Assembly: GCA_036835325.1 (NCBI GenBank)
Contig: DAITMF010000016.1
Span: 1-58,459, forward strand
Length of the DNA stretch: 58,459 nt
Origin: CAMCHP01 sp036835325
Lineage (GTDB): Bacteria; Bacteroidota; Bacteroidia; Flavobacteriales_D; Sanyastnellaceae
Direction of reading: 5' to 3'
Position numbers and translations under genes: made by a program. Shown here piece by piece: positions 16,643 to 25,002 of this stretch. A model generated the notes under the pieces. That model worked only from the letters and a program-made list of their open reading frames with translations. It did no database searches and was not told the origin of the DNA. Position 1 is the first letter of the stretch; each line of letters begins with the position of its first letter.

Positions 16643-18687
16643 CAGTTTGGACGGGTTTTGATAAGGATGATTTCGGCGATCAGCATGAGTGCGGCAAGCA
16701 TGAGGAACAAATCCCATAAGCGTTTGCCTTCGTCAAGTTCTTCTACGGTTTTGGCGATGCTCTCCATGCTGCTTTCAATCACACTAAAGCGCTCCCAGCC
16801 TGCTTCTTCGAGGGTGCGCTCCCACGTTTCAATGTCATGGGCTTCGAGCTCCGATTCTTTGCGGTCATAGTTGAAGCCTACAGCAGCAACCGTTGAATCG
16901 CCCAAGGTGAGCGCATAGTTTCCGGCGGTGACGTCGTCAGCGCCTGTGAATACTTCGGTACCGCCTCGTACCTGTCGGTGATTCGGAATCCACGCTAAAT
17001 CAGAATCGACTGCGCGGAATTCAAAGCGTTCTTCGCTCCCCATCGCAAAGCCCGGCACACGAATGCGTGCATTTTCTCCGGTTTTGGCCTGCATCTCGCC
17101 CGTTGGCCGGCTGAGCTCAGCTGAGCGAAGCATGGTTGGCACAAACAATGCGTGCTGAACGAAGCTGCTCCAACTTTGATCCAGCGGTGCGGCGGCGACG
17201 AACATCCGTCCGCCATCGTTCGAAGCGGTGAAGAAGAAATGGTCGCCTGATTGCAAACTCATCAACGCTTCATCTGAACTTCGCGCGGATGTCATGAAGG
17301 TGTAATACTTGCTCACCTTGGGCAAGTCGATGTTTTCGGGAATGCGGTCAAATACACCTTTGTAAATCAAGTGCTCCAGGTTCAACTTGGCCACACGGGT
17401 TTCCAAGGTGGCCACGCCGGTGATTTGCGGGGCACTGCCGGCAGCCAAAAGTTCGTTCCACGAGTCACGGTTACCATCGGCCGCAGGGATGAACAACACG
17501 CTGCGGCCGCTGCTCATGAAGGCGGCCAGTTCGGTAATCAATCCACTTGGCACGTCGGCCAGTTGATCAACGATTACAAGGTCGTAGGTGCCGATGCTGC
17601 CGTAATCAACATTGCGTTCATCGACCGAGGTGAAACGGTAAAAGGGGTCATTGCCAAAAACGTTCTTCAAGGCCCGATCATCCGGTTTACCGGAAATGTG
17701 CAGCACTGAAACCTGCTGCGCCACTTCGTACGAGAAGTACCAGTCATCATCGTACACCACAGGGTGGTCTTGAATGTTTAGTCGGCAGTGTTTGATTCCG
17801 GGGAGGTCATCGGTGAAGTACAGCGCTGTGTCGGTGTAGGTTCCGGGAACCACGTTGAAGCTGCCAATTGCTGTTTGACGACCGTTCACATCGAGGCGCA
17901 TGGGTACATTGTCGCGGCCACTTTCGGCGGTGTTTCGGATGCGAATGCGCAGCACTTCGGGTTGGCCGGGAAGCCTTACCGGCGTGTCAAACCACACCGA
18001 GTCGATGTACACGTTTTCAGATCGTGCGGCGATATCGGGGACGAACCGCACAGCGATGGTGCTGTCAGGGGCGAAGGCCTCCGGGTCGTGGGTGTTGAGT
18101 TGCAAATCGCTGAATACGAAGCTGCTCAATTCTCCTTCGCCTTCGCGGATGAGCAGCTCTTGTTGCCGCTCCATGATTTCACTGAGCTTGCGCGTAGTGG
18201 GTGAAAGATCAATTTCTCCGAGCAGTTCGAGTGCATCTTCTTGCGAATAAAACCATTGATGGCGGCCTTCCAAATCGTTTGTAATCACGTTGAAGCGATC
18301 GGTGGCCTGATAGGCGGCAATCACTTCTGAAGCGCGTGCCTTGGCCAAATCGAGCAGTGTGCCGTCTTCGCCTTGCGCTTCCATGGAGAATGAGTTGTCG
18401 ATGTACAGTGAAACGCTGCGCACTGAGGCCTTTGACGATGACTCATCAAGCGGGATAAACGGCTGTGCAAAAGCGAAAATAAGGAAGGCCAATGCCAGCA
18501 GTCGCGAGGCCAAAATGAGAAGGTGACGCAGTCGATTGCGCGATTGCGTTTCGAGTTGAACCTCCTTTAAAAACGCAACATTGCTGAAGGAAATCCGCTT
18601 AAAACGCCTGAAATTGAAGAGGTGGACGATGACCGGAATGGCCAGCGCGCTCAGCGCCCAAAGTATTTCAGGGTGTACGAATTTCAT
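16642..18687 (-). CDS. BatA-domain membrane protein (aerotolerance-type N-terminus)
   Basis: This 681-aa protein has the BatA N-terminal domain (PF07584-like) at residues 1-80: FVHPEILWALSALAIPVIVHL, a basic FRRFKRI turn, and a second membrane helix around 59-76. A long region follows with a von Willebrand-like start (SVSLYIDNSFSMEAQGE, a degenerate metal-ion-dependent adhesion site), beta-rich middle domains and a final membrane helix near 655-675. The bulk is predicted extracytoplasmic. Bacteroidota carry such proteins near MoxR/Bat systems; here it is paired instead with the dihydroorotase homolog. Function is unknown. Confidence 0.85.
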   Translation of the reverse strand: MKFVHPEILWALSALAIPVIVHLFNFRRFKRISFSNVAFLKEVQLETQSRNRLRHLLILASRLLALAFLIFAFAQPFIPLDESSSKASVRSVSLYIDNSFSMEAQGEDGTLLDLAKARASEVIAAYQATDRFNVITNDLEGRHQWFYSQEDALELLGEIDLSPTTRKLSEIMERQQELLIREGEGELSSFVFSDLQLNTHDPEAFAPDSTIAVRFVPDIAARSENVYIDSVWFDTPVRLPGQPEVLRIRIRNTAESGRDNVPMRLDVNGRQTAIGSFNVVPGTYTDTALYFTDDLPGIKHCRLNIQDHPVVYDDDWYFSYEVAQQVSVLHISGKPDDRALKNVFGNDPFYRFTSVDERNVDYGSIGTYDLVIVDQLADVPSGLITELAAFMSSGRSVLFIPAADGNRDSWNELLAAGSAPQITGVATLETRVAKLNLEHLIYKGVFDRIPENIDLPKVSKYYTFMTSARSSDEALMSLQSGDHFFFTASNDGGRMFVAAAPLDQSWSSFVQHALFVPTMLRSAELSRPTGEMQAKTGENARIRVPGFAMGSEERFEFRAVDSDLAWIPNHRQVRGGTEVFTGADDVTAGNYALTLGDSTVAAVGFNYDRKESELEAHDIETWERTLEEAGWERFSVIESSMESIAKTVEELDEGKRLWDLFLMLAALMLIAEIILIKTRPN

Positions 18688-18725
18688 TAAGCCCCAAAGT
18701 TAGCGCATTTTTGCACGTAGAAACG

Positions 18726-19541
18726 ATGCCCAACACGAATCCTCCACGACTGATTGATTTGCCCGCACGGCCTTCGCGCGCAGCGGTTAAAGCCCTGCTC
18801 GACGACCGTTGGCAGCGCTATGAAAAGCCCGAGTTCATTGCCGAAGACCCAATCGCCATTCCGCGGTCAATGCACGCAAAAGAAGATCAGGAGATTGCTG
18901 GTTTTCTCGTAGCAACGATTGCATGGGGCAACCGGCGCAGCATCCTCACCAATGCCCATTCATTGGTTGAGCGGATGGATGGACGTCCGCACAGTTTCAT
19001 CAGCTCGGCTTCGGATGCCGAGTTGCGCCGGCTTGAGGGGTTCGTTCACCGAACCTTCAACGACACCGACTTGCTGTATTTCACGGCAGCATTGAAGCGC
19101 ATTTACACGGTTCACGGTGGTTTGGAGTCTGTTTTTTCGGATGGATTTCGGATGGATGGTACCGCATCTGCCGCGATTGCCCATTTCAACGATGTGTTCT
19201 TCGGTGCTGAACACCCTGAACGTACCCGAAAACACGTGGCTGATCCGCGCAAGGGCAGTTCAGCGAAACGCATCAATATGTTTCTCCGTTGGATGGCAAG
19301 GCCCTCCGACAAGGGCGTCGATTTGGGGATTTGGACGCGCATCCCTACCACGAGGCTTGAACTGCCGCTCGACGTTCACACCGGCAACGTGGCACGGCGT
19401 CTTGGTCTACTTACTCGGAAACAAAACGACCGCAAAGCGGTTGAGGAAGTCATGGCACACCTTCGAAAATTCGACCCGGTTGACCCCGTGAAGTACGACT
19501 TTGCACTGTTCGGAATCGGCGTGTACGAGAAATTGCTTTAA
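18726..19541 (+). CDS. TIGR02757 / DUF2400 family protein
   Basis: The ATG at 18726 (MPNTNPPR) gives 271 aa. Conserved features are DPIAIPRSM, EIAGFLVATIAWGNRRSI, RTFNDTDL, SAKRINMFLRWM and PLDVHTGNVARRLGL. The family has a helix-hairpin-helix-like appearance related to DNA glycosylase folds, but no biochemical function is established. Two CATCCATCC-type elements are embedded in the coding sequence, at 18973 and 19132-19158; the second encodes FSDGFRMDG. Its end lies 10 bp before the MnmD-like gene, suggesting an operon with that gene and the NUDIX hydrolase. Confidence 0.88.
   Translation: MPNTNPPRLIDLPARPSRAAVKALLDDRWQRYEKPEFIAEDPIAIPRSMHAKEDQEIAGFLVATIAWGNRRSILTNAHSLVERMDGRPHSFISSASDAELRRLEGFVHRTFNDTDLLYFTAALKRIYTVHGGLESVFSDGFRMDGTASAAIAHFNDVFFGAEHPERTRKHVADPRKGSSAKRINMFLRWMARPSDKGVDLGIWTRIPTTRLELPLDVHTGNVARRLGLLTRKQNDRKAVEEVMAHLRKFDPVDPVKYDFALFGIGVYEKLL
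18973..18981 (-). repeat. Dispersed CATCCATCC element 4
   Basis: Plus-strand GGATGGATG within the TIGR02757 gene, read as R-M-D-G. No T-tract precedes it. Confidence 0.65.
19132..19158 (-). repeat. Dispersed CATCCATCC element 5 (double, with A-tract)
   Basis: A run of six T's (19132-19137), then GGATGGATT (one mismatch, 19139) and an exact GGATGGATG (19150-19158), all inside the TIGR02757 reading frame. Confidence 0.75.
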
Positions 19542-19551
19542 GCCAAAACCC

Positions 19552-20208
19552 ATGGAACGTCACCTCATCCAAACGGCCGACGGCAGTCACAGCTTTGAAA
19601 TCAACGCGGGAGCCGAAACCTACCATTCTCGGCACGGTGCGGTACAAGAATCAACCCATGTGTTTATCGCTTCAGGCCTGCGGGCCATCGAGAGCAAGCA
19701 ATGCATTCGGGTGTTTGAGGTAGGATTCGGAACCGGCCTCAATGCCCTGCTTTCGTGGCGCGAAGCAACGGCCTCTCAACGCAAAATCGAGTACACAGCA
19801 CTCGAGTCTTTCCCGCTAACCACCGAAGAAGCACGGTTGTTGAACTATGCGAATGCCGACGAACACGATGGATTTATCCGAATGCACGGCGAAGCCAATG
19901 GCACAATCGACGTGAGTACGTATTTCACGCTTTTTCGACTTGCAGCGACTTACCCCGCTCATCCATCCGAAAAAGAACACTACGACATTATTTATTACGA
20001 CGCATTCGGTCCGAATACTCAACCAATGCTCTGGACGCTTGAATGTTTCGAGAAAGCCTTCGATTTGCTCGTACGTGGTGGTATGTTGGTGACTTATTGT
20101 GCGAAAGGCCAGGTGCGACGTGATTTGCAATCGGCCGGATTTGAAGTAGAACGGCTCGCAGGGCCTCCCGGAAAACGTGAAATGCTCAGGGCAAGAAAAC
20201 CGCTATGA
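19552..20208 (+). CDS. mnmD: MnmD-like tRNA (mnm5s2U34)-methyltransferase
   Basis: ATG 19552 (MERHLIQTADGSH) gives 218 aa. The SAM-binding motif is VFEVGFGTGLNALL, followed by EYTALESFPL, the catalytic-region YDIIYYDAFGP, and GGMLVTYCAKGQVRR near the end. This matches the stand-alone methyltransferase half of MnmC (DUF752, MnmD), which finishes the 5-methylaminomethyl modification of wobble uridine. The oxidase half of MnmC is absent, as usual for MnmD. It overlaps the NUDIX gene by 4 bp (ATGA). Confidence 0.88.
   Translation: MERHLIQTADGSHSFEINAGAETYHSRHGAVQESTHVFIASGLRAIESKQCIRVFEVGFGTGLNALLSWREATASQRKIEYTALESFPLTTEEARLLNYANADEHDGFIRMHGEANGTIDVSTYFTLFRLAATYPAHPSEKEHYDIIYYDAFGPNTQPMLWTLECFEKAFDLLVRGGMLVTYCAKGQVRRDLQSAGFEVERLAGPPGKREMLRARKPL
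19960..19974 (+). repeat. Dispersed CATCCATCC element 6 (with A-tract)
   Basis: Core 19960-19968, then G and five A's (19970-19974), inside mnmD and read as H-P-S-E-K. Confidence 0.78.
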
Positions 20209-20657
20209 AAGGCTTTACCATTCGGGTGTACATGTTGATTGAGCACAACGGCAGGCTCTTGGTGTCAGACGAAATCATCCAGGGCAAGCCGTACGTGAAA
20301 CTGCCCGGAGGAGGACTCGAATGGGGTGAGGGCTTGCGCGACGCTGCGCTGCGCGAAGCACGCGAGGAATTGGGCGAAGAGGTTGAGCTGACAGGCCACC
20401 ACTACACCAGCGATTTCTTCATTGAAAGCCGATTTTTGCCCGGTCAACAAGTGATTGCAGTCTACTTTACCGCGCGGTTTCCACACCCGCACCAAATCGA
20501 CGCCGTAGGCATGCTCAATGGCATTAACCGTTTAGAAAATGGTTTGGAGTCGTTTCGTTGGGTAGAAGCGACCGCGCATCTCATTGATGAGCTGAGCTTT
20601 GAAACCGATCAACGTGCCGTTCGCAAATGGTTGACTGACCGTGGGAACTTGTCTTGA
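20205..20657 (+). CDS. NUDIX hydrolase
   Basis: This 150-aa protein has a complete Nudix box: GGGLEWGEG, then AALREAREELGEE (pattern Gx5Ex7REUXEEXGU). Such enzymes cleave nucleoside diphosphate linkages; the substrate cannot be deduced. It starts within the ATGA overlap at the end of mnmD. A hairpin terminator follows, shared with the convergent peroxiredoxin gene. Confidence 0.92.
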   Translation: MKGFTIRVYMLIEHNGRLLVSDEIIQGKPYVKLPGGGLEWGEGLRDAALREAREELGEEVELTGHHYTSDFFIESRFLPGQQVIAVYFTARFPHPHQIDAVGMLNGINRLENGLESFRWVEATAHLIDELSFETDQRAVRKWLTDRGNLS

Positions 20658-20682
20658 ATCCATCCGCTGAAAGCGAAAAAAA
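20658..20682 (+). repeat. Dispersed CATCCATCC-like element 7 (8 of 9, with A-tract)
   Basis: ATCCATCC immediately after the NUDIX stop codon, with seven A's at 20676-20682 that lead into the terminator stem. It differs from the consensus at the first base. Confidence 0.5.
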
Positions 20683-20708
20683 CCGCTACCCAAGGCAGCG
20701 GTTTTCAC
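20676..20708. terminator. Bidirectional terminator between NUDIX and peroxiredoxin genes
   Basis: Stem CCGCTACC / GGCAGCGG (one mismatch) with a CAA loop, flanked by an A-run on the left and TTTT on the right, serving both convergent genes. Confidence 0.75.
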
Positions 20709-20729
20709 TGTTCAATGTGCAGGGTGCAA

Positions 20730-21293
20730 TTAGTCAATCGGACACACCTCTCCGTGTTGTTCGAAGTATTGCAACGAATCAAGCACGCGAAGGGCTTCGT
20801 TTGCTGAACGGGTGAGGGTAAAATGGTTGATGGTAGTGTGCTGCACAACGCCGTTTTTATCGATGATGAACAAACCGCGGTAGGCAATCATCGGGCCATC
20901 GGTGATGAGTTCGCCGTTTTCGTTGTAATCGTAATCGCCTGCCAAAACACCGTAGTTGGTCGAGATGGTTTTGGTGCTGTCAGATACAAGCGGGTAGGTG
21001 ATACCGGCAATGCCGCCTTGGTCTTTGGCAACGCGTAACCAGGCCATGTGCGATTCTTGCGTGTCGGTTGAACAGCCAATCACCACGGCGTTGCGCTTTT
21101 CGAATTCGGCGAGTTTCGCTTGAAAATCGTGCAATTCGATGGGGCAAATGCCAGAAAAATCTTTGGGGTAGAAGAAAAATACCACGTAGTTCTTTCCGAG
21201 GTATTGGTCGAGCGAGAAATTCTGTGCGATTTCTTTTCCGTTGATGACTGCTGCGGCTGAAAAATGCACTGCTTTCTTTCCTGTGATGGGCAT
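20730..21293 (-). CDS. Peroxiredoxin (typical 2-Cys, AhpC/Prx-like)
   Basis: This 187-aa protein has its peroxidatic cysteine in FYPKDFSGICPIEL (Cys within the fourth conserved turn) and the resolving cysteine in the C-terminal HGEVCPID. The TNYGVL and AYRGLFIIDKNGVV segments are typical of the family. It reduces hydrogen peroxide and organic peroxides, using thioredoxin or AhpF-type donors. The active site reads FSGICP rather than the usual FTFVCP, a mild departure. It is transcribed toward the NUDIX gene, with an intergenic region rich in GGATG elements upstream. Confidence 0.92.
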   Translation of the reverse strand: MPITGKKAVHFSAAAVINGKEIAQNFSLDQYLGKNYVVFFFYPKDFSGICPIELHDFQAKLAEFEKRNAVVIGCSTDTQESHMAWLRVAKDQGGIAGITYPLVSDSTKTISTNYGVLAGDYDYNENGELITDGPMIAYRGLFIIDKNGVVQHTTINHFTLTRSANEALRVLDSLQYFEQHGEVCPID

Positions 21294-21371
21294 TTTGGTT
21301 GGATTTTTTAGTGGATGAGTGGATGGGGTAATTCGTTTTCAAAGGTACCGCATTTCGGTTTGACTGCGGTG

Positions 21372-21391
21372 TTTTTTTGGTTGGATGGATG
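21372..21391 (-). repeat. Dispersed CATCCATCC element 8 (with A-tract)
   Basis: Seven T's (21372-21378), GGTT, then GGATGGATG (21383-21391), in the divergent space between the peroxiredoxin and ppk genes. A degenerate GGATGAGTGGATG with its own six-T run lies nearby at 21304-21325. Confidence 0.8.
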
Positions 21392-21457
21392 GACGACATT
21401 AATAAGATTTAACGTCGCTTTGCGCACCTAAACGCCGATGAAGCAGCGCCAATCTCG

Positions 21458-21465
21458 TATTTTTG
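21458..21465 (+). promoter_or_regulatory. -7 element of ppk promoter
   Basis: TATTTTTG, an exact TAnnTTTG, 18 bp before the chosen ATG of ppk. No convincing -33 element is seen. Confidence 0.55.
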
Positions 21466-21483
21466 ACCACCAATCACACACCC

Positions 21484-23559
21484 ATGCATCCATTGCAGAA
21501 CGAAGAGTTTATCAATAGGGAAATCAGTTGGCTCGCTTTCAACGAGCGTGTGCTGCAAGAAGCACGCGATGCACGCGTTCCATTGATCGAACGGATGCGC
21601 TTTTTGGGCATCTTTTCAAACAACCTTGATGAGTTCTTTCGGGTTCGGGTGGCATCGTTGCGCCGACGAATGATTTACAATCCGAAGGGCCGCACAGACC
21701 TCAATTTTACGCCTGAAGAAACCTTGGCCGCCATTAAGCGCAAGGTAGTTGCTCTGCAAAAGGCCTACAACCAAACCTTTGCAGAATTGGAAGATGAATT
21801 GCGCAAAGAGCGCATTTTCTTTCTGAAACCGGAAGACCTCAGCGAGGCCCAGCACGATTTCGCCACAGGTTATTTTCGCTCCGAAATTCGTCCGAACCTT
21901 GTGCCCATCATGTTGGGCTTTGGAAACGACTTTCCTGAACTTCAAGACCAAAGCATCTACCTCGCCGTGAAGATGGCAAGCGGGCAAGGCCGTACACAGA
22001 AGAACCGCTATGCCCTGATTGAGGTACCCGACCATTTGCCCCGGTTTGTGGTGTTGCCATCAGACGAGAACGGACAGTACGTGATGTTTCTTGAAGACAT
22101 CATTCGGCTTCGTTTGCGCAAACTCTTTGCCATTTTTGATCCATCGGCATTGGAGGCCTACACCATTAAAATCACCCGCGATGCCGAGCTCGACATCGAC
22201 GATGACATCGAGAAATCGTTTGTGGCGAAAATGCAAAAGGGCCTTGATCGCCGAAAGAGGGGAGAATATGTGCGCTTTTTGTACGATGCGCAAATGCCCT
22301 CTGATCTTTTTGACTACCTCATCCGTAAGATGAAAATCAAAGACAAGGAGAACATCATCCCCGGCGGCCGCTACCACAACCGCAAAAACCTCATGTCATT
22401 TCCTGATTTCGGACGGAAAGACCTGTGTTTTAACCCGTTTCATCCATCCCCCCATAAAGAATTGATCAACCGCACCAGCTTGCTGAACGTAGTGAAGAAG
22501 CGCGATATCTTATTGCACTATCCGTACCAACAGTTCACCAATTTGGTTGACCTCTTGCGCGAAGCTGCGATTGACCCTGAGGTGAAAGAAATCAAGATCA
22601 ATCTCTACCGTGTGGCCAAGAAGTCGCACATCGTGAACGCACTTGAGAATGCTGCACGCAATGGGAAGGAGGTTACCGTTGTTATCGAACTGCAGGCTCG
22701 CTTTGACGAAAAGAACAACATCAAGGTGGCTGAAAAGCTGCAAGAAGCCGGCGCTCACATCATTTTTGGTGTGCCCGGTTTGAAGGTGCATTCAAAGCTT
22801 ATGTTGATTACACGTCGTGAAGGACGACGGTTCAACGCCTACGCACACATTGGGACGGGCAACTTTCACGGAGGAACCGCCAATGTTTACACCGACGCGG
22901 CGTTGATTACAGCCGATCCGCGCATAACCCGTGAGGTCGAACGCGTCTTTGAATTCATGGAAGACAATTACCTCCGTTTTACCTTCAGGCACTTGGCGGT
23001 TTCACCGTACAACACGCGCCGGCGTTTTTCGGGACTTATCGACCGCGAGATTGAACACGCTCAATCGGGCAAGAAGGCGTGGATAACGCTAAAGATGAAC
23101 AACCTTGTTGATGCCGGCATGATTCGCAAATTGTATGAAGCCAGTTCAGCAGGCGTGAAGGTTACCTTGCTTATTCGTGGTATTTGTTCGCTCATACCGG
23201 GTGTGAAGGGGATGAGTGAAAACATTGAAGTGTACAGCATCGTAGGGCGCTACCTTGAGCACTCGCGCATCATTGTTTTTGGAAACGATGGGCAACCCGA
23301 GTACTTCATCAGCAGCGCCGATTGGATGACCCGTAACCTCGACCACCGCGTTGAGGTGAGCGTACCGATTTACGACCTCAAGCTGCAAGCTGAGCTTCAG
23401 CTTTGTCTTGACACCCAGTTGAATGACCGGGTCAAACTTAGAGTACTCGATCGGGATCTGAAAAACCAGTATGCCACCAATGGCAAAGAGATTCACACCG
23501 ATGAAATTGATTCTCAAGAACAATTGTACCTCCATTTTCGCCGTTTAGCTGAAGGCTGA
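21484..23559 (+). CDS. ppk1: Polyphosphate kinase 1
   Basis: ATG 21484 (MHPLQNEEFINREISW) is chosen because the frame opening at 21463 falls inside the -7 promoter element; the product is 691 aa. The N-terminal INREISWLAFNERVLQEA and the catalytic region with phospho-histidine GLKVHSKLMLI plus HIGTGNFHGGTANVYTD are diagnostic. The enzyme polymerises the gamma phosphate of ATP into polyphosphate at the inner face of the membrane. It carries one CATCCATCC element at 22441 (HPSP). Confidence 0.97.
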   Translation: MHPLQNEEFINREISWLAFNERVLQEARDARVPLIERMRFLGIFSNNLDEFFRVRVASLRRRMIYNPKGRTDLNFTPEETLAAIKRKVVALQKAYNQTFAELEDELRKERIFFLKPEDLSEAQHDFATGYFRSEIRPNLVPIMLGFGNDFPELQDQSIYLAVKMASGQGRTQKNRYALIEVPDHLPRFVVLPSDENGQYVMFLEDIIRLRLRKLFAIFDPSALEAYTIKITRDAELDIDDDIEKSFVAKMQKGLDRRKRGEYVRFLYDAQMPSDLFDYLIRKMKIKDKENIIPGGRYHNRKNLMSFPDFGRKDLCFNPFHPSPHKELINRTSLLNVVKKRDILLHYPYQQFTNLVDLLREAAIDPEVKEIKINLYRVAKKSHIVNALENAARNGKEVTVVIELQARFDEKNNIKVAEKLQEAGAHIIFGVPGLKVHSKLMLITRREGRRFNAYAHIGTGNFHGGTANVYTDAALITADPRITREVERVFEFMEDNYLRFTFRHLAVSPYNTRRRFSGLIDREIEHAQSGKKAWITLKMNNLVDAGMIRKLYEASSAGVKVTLLIRGICSLIPGVKGMSENIEVYSIVGRYLEHSRIIVFGNDGQPEYFISSADWMTRNLDHRVEVSVPIYDLKLQAELQLCLDTQLNDRVKLRVLDRDLKNQYATNGKEIHTDEIDSQEQLYLHFRRLAEG
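22441..22449 (+). repeat. Dispersed CATCCATCC element 9
   Basis: Exact core inside ppk1 (codons for H-P-S), followed by CCCCATAAAG with only a weak A-tract. Confidence 0.68.
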
Positions 23560-23585
23560 TCAATGTCAAGTACTCTGGCTCGAAA

Positions 23586-23608
23586 TTTGATTAGCTTGGT
23601 TAATCAAA
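23586..23608. promoter_or_regulatory. Perfect inverted repeat upstream of the outer-membrane barrel pair
   Basis: TTTGATTA (23586-23593), loop GCTTGGT, TAATCAAA (23601-23608). It ends 9 bp before the ATG at 23618. It has no trailing T-tract and lies at the gene start, so an operator or mRNA stem-loop is more likely than a terminator. Confidence 0.5.
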
Positions 23609-23617
23609 ACTTCACGT

Positions 23618-24250
23618 ATGAGATCTGTAATTCTTTTCACGGTTGCACTTATTGCTGCGATTGGGGCATCGGCCCAAGACACCTCCGAGAATCCAAAAAA
23701 TTTGGTTAAACTCAATTTCGATGGCTTGTTTGATGCGCGCTACCAGGTGGGCATTGAACGCGTTGTTGGAAAGTACACCTCAGTTCAGCTGAATGCGGGT
23801 TTGCTCTTCGACTACGAAATTTCAGAAAGCACCTCGTCGAACACTACCACCGACAACCGAATGTCGGGCTTCGTGCTTACGCCTGAATTCAGGGTTTATT
23901 TGAGTGAGTTCACCAAGAATGAAACACCGAAGGGATTTTTTGTCGGGTTGTTCGGACGGGTGCGCGACTTTACTTCGAGCAACTACTACAGTGATGGTTG
24001 GGTAGAAGACGACAGCTTTACCGATGTCACAACGGTAGGGGCCGGACTCCATGTGGGTTTTCAGTACTTCACTTCGTTCGGCCTTGGGTTTGATGCGTGG
24101 GTAGGGCCTGAATTCCGTTACCGCACAGAAGACAGTAGCACCGAAATCAACTACACCGATGTGTTCATGCAAGACATTTCATCTTCATCGAGTACCCGTG
24201 TTTTTGAAACCGTCGGCTTCGCCGGAGTAGGAATTGTTTATGCTTTTTAA
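23618..24250 (+). CDS. Outer-membrane beta-barrel protein (paralog A)
   Basis: This 210-aa protein has a signal peptide (RSVILFTVALIAAIGASAQ) and then alternating beta-strands with a PEFRVYLSEFTKNETPKGFF turn and a C-terminal VGIVYAF ending in Phe, as expected for barrel insertion. It looks like a small DUF3575-type or OmpW-like barrel. The next gene is a paralog sharing PEFRYYLSDFTNERRPAG and the IGYAF end. The two probably form one transcript, since the second ATG is 1 bp after this stop. Confidence 0.78.
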   Translation: MRSVILFTVALIAAIGASAQDTSENPKNLVKLNFDGLFDARYQVGIERVVGKYTSVQLNAGLLFDYEISESTSSNTTTDNRMSGFVLTPEFRVYLSEFTKNETPKGFFVGLFGRVRDFTSSNYYSDGWVEDDSFTDVTTVGAGLHVGFQYFTSFGLGFDAWVGPEFRYRTEDSSTEINYTDVFMQDISSSSSTRVFETVGFAGVGIVYAF

Positions 24251-24251
24251 G

Positions 24252-24938
24252 ATGAGAACGGCAATTACCTTGGCTGCTCTTTTTAGCAGTAGCCTCGCCA
24301 TAGCTCAATGGCGGCTCGACACGGTTGAGTACAAAAACATCGTGAAGTTTGATGCGTTTCAAGCACTTTTAGTGGAAGATTACCTTCTGTCGTACGAAAG
24401 GGTTATCGCGCCGAATGCGTCGTTGGTGTTAACCTCCGGTTACCTTGGAGGTTACTGGGACCAAGAGAATACGCTTGCTGATGGGAGCATTGACCGTTCT
24501 TACTATGTTCGAAACGGCGTGTACATTGCGCCGGAGTTTCGGTACTATTTATCCGATTTCACCAACGAGCGTAGACCGGCTGGTGCGTACATAAGCGCAT
24601 ATCCGTTTGCGCAACTTTCATGGTCAAACCAACGCGGAGACCAACGTCCGCAATCAACGGGGCTTTTTGGTACCATTGGGGCATGGCCTGCACCCTATGA
24701 AGCCAACCTCGATACCAAAGATCATTTCTACGGTTTAGGTACGGCAATTGGCATGCAGCTGTTTGTGTTTCATGGCCTCATGTTTGAAGCGCAGTTCAAT
24801 ATTTCAATTGCTTACCGCGACTTTGAACAGGTTGGGTTTGAAACCGATGGTTTTGGGATTTGGCAAGAAGCTGACCGTCGCCAGTTCAATCGTGAATTCA
24901 TGTCTGGAGCACGCTTCTTTATTGGCTATGCTTTTTAA
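24252..24938 (+). CDS. Outer-membrane beta-barrel protein (paralog B)
   Basis: ATG 24252 (MRTAITLAALFSSSLAIAQ) follows the previous stop by one base. The frame opens at 24234, but that start would overlap the upstream gene and lacks signal-peptide form. The product is 228 aa, a predicted small beta-barrel with the shared core PEFRYYLSDFTNERRP and a terminal GYAF. Divergence from paralog A is large outside that core. A strong bidirectional terminator follows. Confidence 0.78.
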   Translation: MRTAITLAALFSSSLAIAQWRLDTVEYKNIVKFDAFQALLVEDYLLSYERVIAPNASLVLTSGYLGGYWDQENTLADGSIDRSYYVRNGVYIAPEFRYYLSDFTNERRPAGAYISAYPFAQLSWSNQRGDQRPQSTGLFGTIGAWPAPYEANLDTKDHFYGLGTAIGMQLFVFHGLMFEAQFNISIAYRDFEQVGFETDGFGIWQEADRRQFNREFMSGARFFIGYAF

Positions 24939-24954
24939 GCGAACGAACCACACT

Positions 24955-24987
24955 AAAAAAGGCCGTCAATCGACGGCCTTTTTTTAT
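24955..24987. terminator. Strong bidirectional terminator
   Basis: GGCCGTC-AATC-GACGGCC stem with six A's on the left and seven T's on the right. It serves the barrel pair and the convergent lipoprotein gene. Confidence 0.9.
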
Positions 24988-25002
24988 GGTAGATGAAATC
25001 GA

